In this document: positions 34,698 to 43,248 of the stretch, in pieces
How the letters are laid out: every line of letters starts with the position of its first letter
Position numbering within the stretch: the first letter of the stretch is position 1
Origin: an uncultured Gemmiger sp.
GTDB taxonomy: Bacteria > Bacillota > Clostridia > Oscillospirales > Ruminococcaceae
Assembly: GCA_944386495.1 (NCBI GenBank)
Contig: CALXBE010000011.1
Location: 1-63,083, forward strand
Length of the DNA stretch: 63,083 nucleotides
Reading direction: 5' to 3'
The notes under the pieces: generated by a model
Databases searched by the model: none
What the model was told of the DNA's origin: nothing
What the model saw: only the letters and a program-made list of their open reading frames with translations
Position numbers and translations under genes: made by a program

Positions 34698-35448
34698 GCC
34701 TGTAGGGCTGGTCCATTCCCTGGAAAGTTTTGGCTCGGTGGACGGGCCGGGGGTCCGATTTGTGGTCTTTTTGCAGGGCTGCGCCATGCGGTGCCAGTAC
34801 TGCCACAATCCTGAGACCTGGGCCTGCACCTCCAGCAGCCAATGGACGCCTGAAGCCCTTTTCAAGCACGCCCTTCGGTACCGGAGTTACTGGGGCAAGC
34901 GGGACCGGCGGGGCGGCATCACCGTCAGCGGCGGAGAGCCGCTTCTCCAGATGCCCTTTGTCACCGAGTTTTTCCGGCTGGCCCGGGAAAACGGAGTCCA
35001 CACTGCCCTGGACACGGCGGGACAGCCCTTCCGGGAAGACCCGGAATTCCTGGCCCGGTTTGACCGGCTTCTGGAACGGACCAACCTGGTGATCCTTGAC
35101 CTGAAAGAGATGGACGAGGAGAAGCACAAAGCCCTCACCGGGCACACCAACCGGAACATTCTGGCCATGGCCCGGTATCTCTCGGACAAGGGTATCCCTC
35201 TTTGGATTCGTCATGTGCTGGTGCCCGGGCTTACCGATGACCCTCAGGGTCTCAAGGAGCTGGATGAATTTATCCGGAGCCTGAAAACCGTGGAGCGGGT
35301 GGAGGTCCTCCCCTACCACACCCTGGGCCGGTTCAAGTGGGACCGGCTGGGGATTCCCTATCCCCTGGGCGACACCCGGGTGCCCACCCGGGAAGAGGTG
35401 GAGCAGGCGGAAGCCCTTCTCCACACAGCAGAATATACCGGGTCCTGA
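34684..35448 (+). CDS. pflA: Pyruvate formate-lyase activating enzyme
   Basis: A 254-residue radical SAM enzyme that installs the glycyl radical on PflB. The cluster motif is [14 protein letters not shown] (CxxxCxxC), followed by [13 protein letters not shown] and the C-terminal [16 protein letters not shown]. The likely start, [17 protein letters not shown], overlaps pflB by 14 bases. A start 7 codons earlier is also possible, and neither has a strong ribosome site, so translation is probably coupled to pflB. It is followed by a terminator. Confidence 0.93.
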   Translation: MGSCEPVGLVHSLESFGSVDGPGVRFVVFLQGCAMRCQYCHNPETWACTSSSQWTPEALFKHALRYRSYWGKRDRRGGITVSGGEPLLQMPFVTEFFRLARENGVHTALDTAGQPFREDPEFLARFDRLLERTNLVILDLKEMDEEKHKALTGHTNRNILAMARYLSDKGIPLWIRHVLVPGLTDDPQGLKELDEFIRSLKTVERVEVLPYHTLGRFKWDRLGIPYPLGDTRVPTREEVEQAEALLHTAEYTGS

Positions 35449-35458
35449 ACCCGGCTTT

Positions 35459-35496
35459 ATCCCCCTTTTCTCACAGGAAAAGGGGGATTTTATTTT
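35459..35496 (+). terminator. Terminator after pflA
   Basis: ATCCCCCTTTTC (35459-35470) pairs with GAAAAGGGGGAT (35477-35488) around TCACAG, followed by TTTATTTTCT. Confidence 0.88.
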
Positions 35497-35505
35497 CTCC
35501 TGCCG

Positions 35506-35534
35506 TTGCGGGCAAAAAATCAGAATGTTATAAT
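35506..35534 (+). promoter_or_regulatory. Promoter of the MBOAT/AlgJ-like pair
   Basis: TTGCGG (35506-35511), a 17-bp spacer and TATAAT (35529-35534). The leader of about 85 bases contains the stem AAGGC/GCCTT around a GC-rich loop (35542-35565), with no known riboswitch core seen. Confidence 0.65.
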
Positions 35535-35625
35535 AAAAGTTAAGGCAGCGCCGCCCGGGCCTTAGAATACCAGTTCCTTAGCGGTGCTTTCCCTGTTTTA
35601 ACGCTTTGTAAGGAGACTGTGGTCC

Positions 35626-37038
35626 ATGCTCTTTTCCAGCCTTGTATTTCTCTGGCTGTTTCTTCCCCTGGTGCTGCTGCTTTACCAGCTGCTGCCGGGG
35701 ATTCGGTCCAAAAACGCCCTGCTGCTCATTTCCAGCCTTTTCTTTTACAGCTGGGGGGAGCCCCGGTACATCTTCCTCATGCTGGGCTCCATTACCCTGA
35801 ATTATCTGGGTGGGCTGTTCCTGGGATGGTGCAAAGGAAAAAACGCCCGGAAGCTGGTTCTCTTCCTGACAGTAGCCGCCAACCTGGGGCTTTTGGGATA
35901 TTTCAAATATTACACCTTTGCCGCCGACACTTTGGCGGCCCTCGCCGGGCGGCAGCTTCTTCCCATCAAGGAGATCGCCCTTCCCCTGGGTATCAGTTTT
36001 TACACCTTCCAGGCCATGAGCTATGTGATTGACCTGTACCGGGGGAAAACCTCCGTCCAGAAAAACTGGTTCCTGGTAGCCCTGTATGTAAGTTTCTTCC
36101 CCCAGCTGGTGGCGGGGCCCATTGTCCTCTACACCCAGGTGGAAGCTCAGCTGAAAGACCGGTCCACCTCCCTGACCCGGTTCACCTACGGCATCAAGCG
36201 GTTTTTATACGGACTGGGGAAAAAAGTGATTCTGGCCAACTGTTTTGCCGCCAGGGCTGACCAGGTATTTGCCTTGGACCCTGGGGCGGTGAGCACTCCC
36301 CTGGCCTGGCTGGGAGCCCTCTTTTACACCCTCCAAATCTACTATGACTTTTCCGGTTACTCGGACATGGCCATCGGCCTGGGGCAGATGTTCGGCTTTG
36401 ACTTCCCGGAAAACTTCAACTATCCCTATCTGTCCAAGACAGTCAGCGAGTTCTGGCGACGGTGGCACATGACCCTGTCAGGCTGGTTCCGGGATTATCT
36501 CTACATTCCCCTGGGCGGAAACCGGAAAGGCCAGGTCCGGACCCTGGTCAACCTGTTCATTGTATTTATGGCCACCGGTCTCTGGCACGGAGCCAACTGG
36601 CAGTTTGTGGCCTGGGGCCTCTGGTATGGGGTGCTTCTGATTCTGGAGCGGACCGTCCTGAAACCCATTCTTCCCCGTCTGCCCCAATGGCTGACCCGAG
36701 TGTATGCTCTTTTCTTTATTGTATGCGGCTGGGTGATTTTCCGGGCGCCGGGCCTGCGGGCGGGAATCCTCTGGCTCAGAGCCATGCTCCTTCCCGCCGC
36801 CGGGTTTGCGGCCTATCCGGTGACCCGGTATCTGGACCCCCGGACCATCCTTCTGGTGGTGGCCGGTCTGGCCCTCTGCGGCCCGGTCCAGGCTCTCTTC
36901 CCCCGGTTCAAGGCGACTCTCTATGACCGGGAGAAAACCGGGGCGCTCCAATCCCTGTTCCTGTTGGGAATGGGCTTTGCCTGTCTCACCCTGCTGGTCA
37001 GCGGCACCTACAATCCTTTCATTTATTTCCGTTTTTAA
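35626..37038 (+). CDS. MBOAT family O-acyltransferase (AlgI/DltB-like)
   Basis: A 470-residue polytopic membrane acyltransferase. The MBOAT hallmarks are FWRRWHMTLSGWFRDYLYIP and the catalytic His in FMATGLWHGANWQFV, with LPLGISFYTFQAMSYVIDLY upstream. The family moves acetyl or acyl groups across the membrane for O-acetylation of extracellular polysaccharide or teichoic acid. Pairing with an AlgJ/AlgX-like protein 12 bases downstream favours polysaccharide O-acetylation over D-alanylation, because no dltA, dltC or dltD is present. Confidence 0.92.
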   Translation: MLFSSLVFLWLFLPLVLLLYQLLPGIRSKNALLLISSLFFYSWGEPRYIFLMLGSITLNYLGGLFLGWCKGKNARKLVLFLTVAANLGLLGYFKYYTFAADTLAALAGRQLLPIKEIALPLGISFYTFQAMSYVIDLYRGKTSVQKNWFLVALYVSFFPQLVAGPIVLYTQVEAQLKDRSTSLTRFTYGIKRFLYGLGKKVILANCFAARADQVFALDPGAVSTPLAWLGALFYTLQIYYDFSGYSDMAIGLGQMFGFDFPENFNYPYLSKTVSEFWRRWHMTLSGWFRDYLYIPLGGNRKGQVRTLVNLFIVFMATGLWHGANWQFVAWGLWYGVLLILERTVLKPILPRLPQWLTRVYALFFIVCGWVIFRAPGLRAGILWLRAMLLPAAGFAAYPVTRYLDPRTILLVVAGLALCGPVQALFPRFKATLYDREKTGALQSLFLLGMGFACLTLLVSGTYNPFIYFRF

Positions 37039-37050
37039 GGAGGCCCGGAC

Positions 37051-38178
37051 ATGGATAAAAACCGAAAAATTCAGTTGGGTCTCACCGCCGGGTTTGCGGC
37101 TTTGCTGGCCGGTCCCGGGCTGCTCTGGCTGGGGGTAAACCCTTTCTGTGACACCACCAACTATGAAAACCGGACCCTCACCTCCTTTCCTACCGCCCAG
37201 ACCTCCATTGAACAGTGGCCGGGGCAGTTTGAGGACTGGCTGGAAGACCACGCCCCCTTCCGGAACGGATTCCTTACCCTGAAAGCCGGAGCCGACCGGC
37301 TGGTAGGAAGCCTGGATTCCTCCAATGTTCTGCTCGGCAAGGAAGGCTGGCTCTTTTTGCAGGATGTAAGCGACTCTAAAAGTCTCTCGGATTACCAGGG
37401 GCTTACCTCCTATTCCCAGGAGGAGATGGCGGCTCTGGCCGGGACTCTGGAAAAGCTGAACCAGGTATTGGCTCAGAAAGGCAGCCGGCTGGCTTTGATT
37501 TTCGCTCCCGCCAAGGAGGGAGTATACAGCCAATATATGCCCGACTCCATCCCGGTGGTTTCCCGGCCCACCCGGGTCCAGGCACTGGTGGAGTATCTGA
37601 ACCAAAACACTCAGGTGCCGGTACTCTTCCCTCTGGAGGAATTGAATACAGCCGGGGCGCAGACCCAGGTTTATTATAAGTATGACACCCACTGGAATGA
37701 TGTGGGGGCTTGGCTGGCTGCTCAACAGCTGCTGGAGGTCCTGAATCTTCCCTTTGAAAGAACGCTTCCCACAGTAAAAGCAAACCCGGACAAGACTGCC
37801 CCCACCGATTTGGCCAATATGTGCGGCAGCTGGGCCTTCTGCACCAATGACCTTTACTATGAGGTGGATGCTCCTGCCGCCCAATGTACCGAAGGGACTC
37901 CCGACACGGAATTGACCCGGTATCAGGGGGATGGGGCAGAGGACCTGCTGCTGGTGCGGGACAGCTTTGGGGCCGCCTTAGGCTCCCGGCTGGCCCAGAG
38001 GTTTGATGAAACGGTAGTCATTCACGGGAATCTTCTCTCGGAGGAGAATCTGGCCCGGTATCAGGCCACCATTCCCCAGGTGGTCGTGGTAGAGGTGGGC
38101 GAGCGGTTCAGCGACAATCTGGCAGGACGGCTGGATACCCTGCTGGCCTGGGCAGAGCAAGCCTCCCCATCCGCCTGA
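37051..38178 (+). CDS. AlgJ/AlgX-like (DHHW family) surface acetylation protein
   Basis: A 375-residue protein with one N-terminal membrane helix (about residues 8-28) and an extracellular SGNH-like domain. Landmarks are FPTAQ..FEDWLEDHAPFRN, LLGKEGWLFLQ, the Asp-His pair in KYDTHWND and the candidate nucleophile Ser in LLVRDSFGAAL. Family members complete transfer of the acetyl group delivered by the MBOAT partner. It is co-transcribed with the MBOAT gene and the acceptor polymer is unknown. Confidence 0.85.
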   Translation: MDKNRKIQLGLTAGFAALLAGPGLLWLGVNPFCDTTNYENRTLTSFPTAQTSIEQWPGQFEDWLEDHAPFRNGFLTLKAGADRLVGSLDSSNVLLGKEGWLFLQDVSDSKSLSDYQGLTSYSQEEMAALAGTLEKLNQVLAQKGSRLALIFAPAKEGVYSQYMPDSIPVVSRPTRVQALVEYLNQNTQVPVLFPLEELNTAGAQTQVYYKYDTHWNDVGAWLAAQQLLEVLNLPFERTLPTVKANPDKTAPTDLANMCGSWAFCTNDLYYEVDAPAAQCTEGTPDTELTRYQGDGAEDLLLVRDSFGAALGSRLAQRFDETVVIHGNLLSEENLARYQATIPQVVVVEVGERFSDNLAGRLDTLLAWAEQASPSA

Positions 38179-38234
38179 ATTTTCAAGTACTTCCTGAATT
38201 TTTCAAACACTTTTAGAATTCAGCCATTTCACGA

Positions 38235-38278
38235 CAAAAAAGGACCTGCGGCTTTGCGAAGCCGCAGGTCCTTTTTAT
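38235..38278. terminator. Bidirectional terminator between AlgJ-like gene and PTS operon
   Basis: A perfect 14-bp stem, AGGACCTGCGGCTT (38241-38254) with AAGCCGCAGGTCCT (38259-38272), flanked by AAAAAA and TTTTTATTTT. Confidence 0.9.
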
Positions 38279-38516
38279 TTTCTTTTCTCCCGTTCTTTTT
38301 GACATTTACCAGTCCCATAATACCAACAGGAGCCGGACGGTGACCCGTCCAGCTCCTGCCAGCTATTTCAGGGGGATGAGCTACAAGTAACTCACTCTTG
38401 AAACATATCTTTGGGATTGGAAACTGATGGAACTGCCAGACTAACTTTCCCGTAAAGGGAAGCAATCAACTTAGCAGGGCCACCTTAAAGTCAAGAAGGT
38501 CAAGGGATAGGATGAA
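38279..38516 (-). other. Structured 3' untranslated region of the PTS IIBCD operon
   Basis: There are 238 bases between the IID stop and the terminator. It contains the stem GGAGC-C-GGACGG / CCGTCC-A-GCTCC (38330-38356) and TTCCC/GGGAA (about 38448-38462). No protein-like frame was found, and a 78-codon frame that crosses the terminator is not credible. It may be a long 3' UTR or a small RNA. Confidence 0.35.
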
Positions 38517-39341
38517 TTAGAAGATGCCGATGAAACCGCCCAGGATGCCAACTACCAGGAGCAGGCCAATGCACATAACGGGGGTCCAGCCCTTCTTCTT
38601 CATCAGAGCGAACAGAACCAGGGTGATGGTCAGGGGGATCAGCTTGGGCAGCACGCCGTCCAGAATGCTCTGGATGTTAATGGGGCTGTCGCCGTTCTCG
38701 ATAACCAGGTTGATGGTGGTTCCGCCGTAGTTGGAGGTCAGAGCGCCAACTACGAATACGCCCAGCATAGAAGCAGCACGGGTGAATTCCTTAGCGTTGG
38801 CAGTCAGCAGCTCGATAGCCTTGGTGCCCAGGTTGTAAGACCAGTACATCAGGAAGAACCGGCACAGGAACTGAACGATGTTGAAGATCAACAGGAACAG
38901 GATGGGGCCGGCCAGAGAGCCGTTGATGGCCATGTTGGAAGTGATACCTGCAGTGATAGGTACCAGGGTGAACCAGAAAATAGCGTCGCCGATACCGCCC
39001 AGGGGGCCCATAGCGGCCACACGAACGGCACGGATGGTGCCGATGTCAGCCTTCTGCTGTTCCAGGGACAGGACAATGCCCATCACGAAGGTTACCAGGA
39101 AGGGGTGAGTGTTGAAGAACTCCAGGTTGTGCTGCATGGAGATCTCCAGGTCCTCCTTGTTGTCAGCGTGGATCTTCTCCAGGCCGGGGAGGATGCAGTA
39201 CAGCCAGCCGCCAGCCTGCATACGCTCGTAGTTGAAGGAAGCCTGCAGGTTGAGGGACCGGAAGACCATCTTGTTCAAAGTAGCTTTGTCAAGCTGCTTT
39301 GCAGGGGTCAGGTTATTGTAATGAGTTGCATTAAATGCCAT
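38517..39341 (-). CDS. PTS mannose/N-acetylgalactosamine-family enzyme IID
   Basis: A 274-residue membrane component of a mannose-class PTS. Typical elements are FRSLNLQASFNYERMQ at the N-terminus, FNTHPFLVTFVMGIVLSLEQ, and AAMGPLGGIGDAIFWFTLVPI in the middle, with C-terminal hydrophobic helices. With IIC it forms the sugar channel. The start MAFNATHYN (39341) follows GGAGG and overlaps the IIC gene by 11 bases. The catabolic genes nearby suggest N-acetylgalactosamine or a related amino sugar as substrate. Confidence 0.92.
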   Translation of the reverse strand: MAFNATHYNNLTPAKQLDKATLNKMVFRSLNLQASFNYERMQAGGWLYCILPGLEKIHADNKEDLEISMQHNLEFFNTHPFLVTFVMGIVLSLEQQKADIGTIRAVRVAAMGPLGGIGDAIFWFTLVPITAGITSNMAINGSLAGPILFLLIFNIVQFLCRFFLMYWSYNLGTKAIELLTANAKEFTRAASMLGVFVVGALTSNYGGTTINLVIENGDSPINIQSILDGVLPKLIPLTITLVLFALMKKKGWTPVMCIGLLLVVGILGGFIGIF

Positions 39342-40143
39342 CTTCGTCGCCTCCATTCACACTTGCACCAGCGCCAGCGCTCTTCATGGCGCAGCGAGTC
39401 TGGAAATCGTAGAGAGCCATAGCAATACCAACGAAAGCAATCAGGAGCAGAGCGGAACCGGCCAGCTCGGGGATGTAGCCAATGATGGTGGCCAGAGCAA
39501 AACCGGCGAAGTAGATGCCCCAGAAGTCGTTGGAGAGCATAATGCGGAGCAGAACGGCAAAGCCGACGAAACGCATCATACCACCAGCAGCGCTCAGGCC
39601 GTTCATGAACCAAGCGTACTGCTCGGACAGAGCGGTGAGCTTCTCGCCCATGGCAGCGCCGCCCAACAGACCGGCGGTGCAGACTACGGCGAAGAGCAGG
39701 CCCAGGATGGCCATTGCCAGATAGTTCAGACGAACGATGCCCTTGGTATCGCCCTTCTCAGCCATCTTGTCAGCCACGGACATCATGGGAGACATAGCGG
39801 TGAAGAGCAGGGTGACCATGTACTGGCCAATGATAGCGAAGGGAACGGCCAGACCAACCGCAGCGGTGGTGTCCAGGCCGGAAGAGATGGCGAATACGGC
39901 AGCCATAACACCGCCGACAACAGCATTCGGGGGCTGTGCGCCGCCGACAGGCATGTTACCGATGGTCATCAGCTGGTAAGTACCGCCTACCACCAGACCG
40001 GTGGGCAGGTCGCCCAGGATAGCGCCGATCACGGCACCGGTGACGATAGGCTGATACAGGGATTCCAGGAAGTCAAACTGGTCAATAGCAACGATGAACA
40101 CGAAGATAAAGACCAGAATAATCTGAATAGCACTAAAGCCCAT
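39331..40143 (-). CDS. PTS mannose/N-acetylgalactosamine-family enzyme IIC
   Basis: A 270-residue polytopic protein. Characteristic stretches are GDLPTGLVVGGTYQLMTIGN, PVGGAQPPNAVVGGVMA, and QFDFLESLYQPIVTGAVIGA near the N-terminus. It forms the membrane channel with IID. It follows IIB by 38 bases and overlaps the IID start. The sequence resembles the AgaC/sorbose-type IIC group, consistent with the aga-like genes in the same island. Confidence 0.92.
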   Translation of the reverse strand: MGFSAIQIILVFIFVFIVAIDQFDFLESLYQPIVTGAVIGAILGDLPTGLVVGGTYQLMTIGNMPVGGAQPPNAVVGGVMAAVFAISSGLDTTAAVGLAVPFAIIGQYMVTLLFTAMSPMMSVADKMAEKGDTKGIVRLNYLAMAILGLLFAVVCTAGLLGGAAMGEKLTALSEQYAWFMNGLSAAGGMMRFVGFAVLLRIMLSNDFWGIYFAGFALATIIGYIPELAGSALLLIAFVGIAMALYDFQTRCAMKSAGAGASVNGGDEDGI

Positions 40144-40181
40144 GATTTATTCTCCTTTACAATATCTCGCAGGAGAGACTG

Positions 40182-40658
40182 TTATTTGAACAGCTTCTCG
40201 ATGCTCTCAGCCGGTTCGGAAGGGACCCGGCGGATCTCCAGCTCCACACCAAGATCGCGCAGCTTTTTGAAAGCCTCCACATCCTTGTCATCCACAGCCA
40301 CAGAGCCGGCCACCTGGCGCTTGCCCTCTGCCATGTGCATGTTTCCGATGTTCACCTTCTTGATGGGAACGCCACCCTCGACCAGCTTCAGAACATCAGT
40401 GGGATTCTCCGCAACAATGAAGATCAGCTGCTTGTCAGAAGCTTTGTGGATGGTGGAGATGGTTTTCTCGATGGTCCAGTAACGCATGGCGGCGTAGCTG
40501 GGGGCAGCCATATCCATCAGACCCTGACGGAGTTTGTTGCCCGCAACCTCGTCGTTGGCGACCAGGATCAGGTTTGCACCAATGGAACCGCACCACTGGG
40601 TGGCCACCTGTCCATGGACCAACCGATTGTCGATTCTGGTTAAAACAATGTTCGGCAT
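40182..40658 (-). CDS. PTS mannose/N-acetylgalactosamine-family enzyme IIB
   Basis: A 157-residue cytoplasmic phosphocarrier. The phospho-histidine is in RIDNRLVHGQVATQW near residue 14, and VNIGNMHMAEGKRQV is a family block. It takes phosphate from the IIA encoded at 45345. The ATG at 40658 follows AAGGAGG. An opening 13 codons longer has no ribosome site. First gene of IIB-IIC-IID. Its TATAAT (about 40716) lacks a good -35 at the correct distance, which fits an activator-dependent promoter. Confidence 0.92.
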   Translation of the reverse strand: MPNIVLTRIDNRLVHGQVATQWCGSIGANLILVANDEVAGNKLRQGLMDMAAPSYAAMRYWTIEKTISTIHKASDKQLIFIVAENPTDVLKLVEGGVPIKKVNIGNMHMAEGKRQVAGSVAVDDKDVEAFKKLRDLGVELEIRRVPSEPAESIEKLFK

Positions 40659-40787
40659 ATCAAGATTCCTCCTTAACTTTTTGCCCCGAGTTTCCAATTC
40701 AAGGTAACCCTATTATAGCTGAAATTCTTAGTCAAGTCTTTGCACTTTTTAGTGATTCATTGCCGAAAATTGGTGAATATGCGACCA

Positions 40788-40849
40788 ACTGTCAACAAAA
40801 AGTCTCCAATACTGTCAAAATTGACAAATTCCCCTTTTAATGGTATTAT
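40788..40849 (+). promoter_or_regulatory. AraC-gene promoter with direct repeats
   Basis: TTGACA (40821-40826), 17 bp and TATTAT (40844-40849). ACTGTCAA occurs twice, at 40788-40795 and 40811-40818, 23 bases apart. The second copy also forms TGTCAA-AA-TTGACA across the -35. This fits a dimeric AraC-type regulator controlling itself and the divergent PTS operon. Confidence 0.6.
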
Positions 40850-40876
40850 TAAGGAACACACAGGGGGATCTTAAAT

Positions 40877-42073
40877 ATGCAAGCTGAAACTTCCAACGCA
40901 AGTTTTCTGGAATTTGGCTCTGTTTACCGCACACCGCTGCCCCAGGAGGTTTCCTCCCTTATCCGGCAGCCCATGAGCCAGCCTACAAAAAAATACGTTA
41001 CACAGTTATATTGCTTTAATTGCGATGTACATTTGGAAATCCGGGAGGGCCTGGCCGCCATTCTGGTCGCTCACGAGCCCGACCCCAAGCAGCTCAAAGA
41101 ATTTTCCATGAATCATCTGGTCCGGGTAAAAGCCGGGGTTTACTATGCCATTGTTGCCACCACCCCCCAGGTGATTTTTGACCTGATCGTGGACACCCAC
41201 TATCGTCTGAATGTGGTGCCTCTGACCGCTCCCTACGAGTACAAGCACCGTCTGCCCCGGATCGAGGCTTCCAGTATTCTGGGTCACTACTATCGAATCC
41301 GGAACGGCGGATACCGCTTCAAGGGAGAGTGTCACGATTTCTTCGAGCTGACCTATGTGGATACGGGAAAGTTGAACACCGAGGTAGATCATGTCGCCTA
41401 CGAAATCGGGGAAAAGGAAATGATGATCTATGCTCCCGGACAGTGGCACACCCAGTACACCCAGGAAGGGCAGGGCGCCTCCTATGTGACCATTCTGTTC
41501 ACCATGGAGACCGTTCCTGCTTCCGCCCAGAACGAGTGGTTCAAGCCCCTCATCAACCGGGTGTTCCCCTACGACAAGAAAATCTACACCCTTATCCGGA
41601 CCCTGGTCCAGGAAAGCACCACCGGTGTACCCTATATGTACGCCCTTATGAGCTGTCTGCTCTCTGAGACCATCATCCGGCTGCTCCAGAGCCAGTATGT
41701 GGCTCCCGCCCGGCAGGAGAAACCGGTCAGCATTTCCCGGCAGAATTATCAGGACGACCTGTTCCGGCGAATCGAACAGTATATCGACGAACGAATCTAC
41801 GAACCCCTTACCATTGCGGACATCTGCCAGCACTTTTCCCTCAGCCGTTCCTCCCTACAAATTCTATTCAAGGCGGCTGTAAATCAGACCCCGAAAAAGT
41901 ACATCAGCGACCTGAAACTGGAAAAGGCCTGTCTCATGCTCCGGGAGAACCGGTACACCATCAGCGAGATTTCTCTCCGGCTGGGGTACAGCTCCATCCA
42001 CTATTTTTCCAACGCCTTCAACCGGAAATACAATGTATCTCCCAGCGAATACGCTAAGCGGTTTTATCAGTGA
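40877..42073 (+). CDS. AraC-family transcriptional regulator
   Basis: A 398-residue regulator. The middle holds a cupin-like sensor segment (FKGECHDFFELTYVDTG, MMIYAPGQWHTQY). The C-terminal 100 residues hold two helix-turn-helix motifs (LTIADICQHFSLSRSSLQIL and YTISEISLRLGYSSIHYFSN, ending VSPSEYAKRF). The ATG follows GGGGGAT. It is divergent from PTS IIBCD and upstream of the oxidoreductase, so it is the likely activator of the amino-sugar island. Other aga loci usually use DeoR or GntR regulators. Confidence 0.9.
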   Translation: MQAETSNASFLEFGSVYRTPLPQEVSSLIRQPMSQPTKKYVTQLYCFNCDVHLEIREGLAAILVAHEPDPKQLKEFSMNHLVRVKAGVYYAIVATTPQVIFDLIVDTHYRLNVVPLTAPYEYKHRLPRIEASSILGHYYRIRNGGYRFKGECHDFFELTYVDTGKLNTEVDHVAYEIGEKEMMIYAPGQWHTQYTQEGQGASYVTILFTMETVPASAQNEWFKPLINRVFPYDKKIYTLIRTLVQESTTGVPYMYALMSCLLSETIIRLLQSQYVAPARQEKPVSISRQNYQDDLFRRIEQYIDERIYEPLTIADICQHFSLSRSSLQILFKAAVNQTPKKYISDLKLEKACLMLRENRYTISEISLRLGYSSIHYFSNAFNRKYNVSPSEYAKRFYQ

Positions 42074-42109
42074 GATGGCCCCGGCGGGGCCTTTAAGGAG
42101 GAGATTCCC

Positions 42110-43072
42110 ATGAACATCGGCATCATCGGCACCAGTTTCATCCTGCCCGAAATTCTGCCCCAGATGAAGGCAGCCGGAATGACCCTGGGCGCAGTGTATT
42201 CCCGAAAGGAAGAGACCGGCCGGGCTCTGGCCGACACCTACGGCATTCCTGCCGTCTACACTTCTCTGGAGACTCTGCTGGCAGACCCTTCCCTGGACTG
42301 GATCTATGTCTGTTCTCCCAACAGCCTCCACTATGAGCAGTCCAAGGCGGCCCTGGAAGCAGGGAAGAATGTCCTTTGCGAAAAGCCCCTTGTTCCCTCC
42401 CTGGCCCAGGCCCGGGAGCTGGCTGACCTGGCCAAGTCCAAAGGATTGTTCCTTTTTGAGGCAGTGACCACCGCCTTCCATCCCAACTATCAAATCATCC
42501 GCCAGCGGATGGACCAGCTGGGAGACCTGAAGATGGTGCTCTGCACCTTCTGCCAGTATTCCAGCCGGTATCAGGCCTTGCTGGATGGCAAGAATCCCAA
42601 TGTATTCAATCCCCAGTTTGCCGGGGGTGCCCTCATGGACCTGAACCTGTACAACATCCACTTTGCCGTAGGACTGCTGGGTGCCCCTGTATCGGTGAAA
42701 TACCTGGCAAAACTCCACTCCAACGGCATTGATACCCACGGCATCGCCCTGCTGGAATACCCCGGATTCTTCTGCCAGTGTGCCGGAGCCAAGGACGGGC
42801 AGGCCCAAAACCAGATCCAGATCGTAGGCGAAAAGGGGTACATGAAAATCACCCCCAGCGCCAGCAACTGTCAGTGTCTGGAGATTTGTCTGAGAGGACA
42901 GGAGCCCGAAATTTTCCAGTGCCCCGAAAACGGCTGGTACTACGAGATGGAGGCCCTGGCCCGGATGGTAAAGGAAAAAGACCTGGAAGGCTGCTACCGT
43001 CTGCTGGAGACATCCTGTCAGGTGGTCCGGGTACTGGAAGCCGCCCGGAAAGATGCCGGACTTCCCTTCTGA
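42110..43072 (+). CDS. Gfo/Idh/MocA-family oxidoreductase
   Basis: A 320-residue NAD(P)-dependent oxidoreductase. The N-terminal Rossmann fold begins MNIGIIGTSFILPEILPQM, DWIYVCSPNSLHYEQS and VLCEKPLVPS are family landmarks (the Lys of EKP is catalytic), and the substrate domain has GGALMDLNLYNIHFAVGLLG with the usual acidic/His pair region. The substrate is probably a sugar or cyclitol but cannot be named. It follows the AraC gene by 36 bases and is probably co-transcribed with it. Confidence 0.88.
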   Translation: MNIGIIGTSFILPEILPQMKAAGMTLGAVYSRKEETGRALADTYGIPAVYTSLETLLADPSLDWIYVCSPNSLHYEQSKAALEAGKNVLCEKPLVPSLAQARELADLAKSKGLFLFEAVTTAFHPNYQIIRQRMDQLGDLKMVLCTFCQYSSRYQALLDGKNPNVFNPQFAGGALMDLNLYNIHFAVGLLGAPVSVKYLAKLHSNGIDTHGIALLEYPGFFCQCAGAKDGQAQNQIQIVGEKGYMKITPSASNCQCLEICLRGQEPEIFQCPENGWYYEMEALARMVKEKDLEGCYRLLETSCQVVRVLEAARKDAGLPF

Positions 43073-43081
43073 ATCATCCCT

Positions 43082-43110
43082 TCCCTCCCCTGTCCGGGGA
43101 GGGATTTTTC
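43082..43110 (+). terminator. Terminator after the oxidoreductase gene
   Basis: TCCCTCCCC (43082-43090) pairs with GGGGAGGGA (43096-43104), followed by TTTTT. Confidence 0.85.
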
Positions 43111-43148
43111 CTTGTTAATTATTGTAAATTTCCCGTTAAAAGTTGTAA

Positions 43149-43178
43149 TTGAAAACCTCTTCCCTGGTGATATATAAT
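43149..43178 (+). promoter_or_regulatory. Promoter of kbaY-nagB
   Basis: TTGAAA (43149-43154), an 18-bp spacer and TATAAT (43173-43178), about 70 bases before the aldolase start. Confidence 0.6.
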
Positions 43179-43248
43179 GATAGGAGAAGGATTAGAAGCC
43201 TTTTCTTTGCACAGGAGAAAAATATTACAGTATAAGGAGAGTTGTATT

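Noticed and set aside
32406-34865. An 819-codon minus-strand frame opposite pflB
   Set aside because: pflB is unmistakable, with active-site cysteines and glycyl radical loop; the opposite frame has no recognisable domain or start signals.
35626-37038. DltB of a D-alanylation operon
   Set aside because: The MBOAT fold is shared, but dltA, dltC and dltD are absent and the partner gene is AlgJ/AlgX-like.
38229-38465. A 78-codon minus-strand frame after the PTS IID gene
   Set aside because: It begins at a TTG with no ribosome site and reads straight through a perfect 14-bp terminator stem, so it is not a gene.
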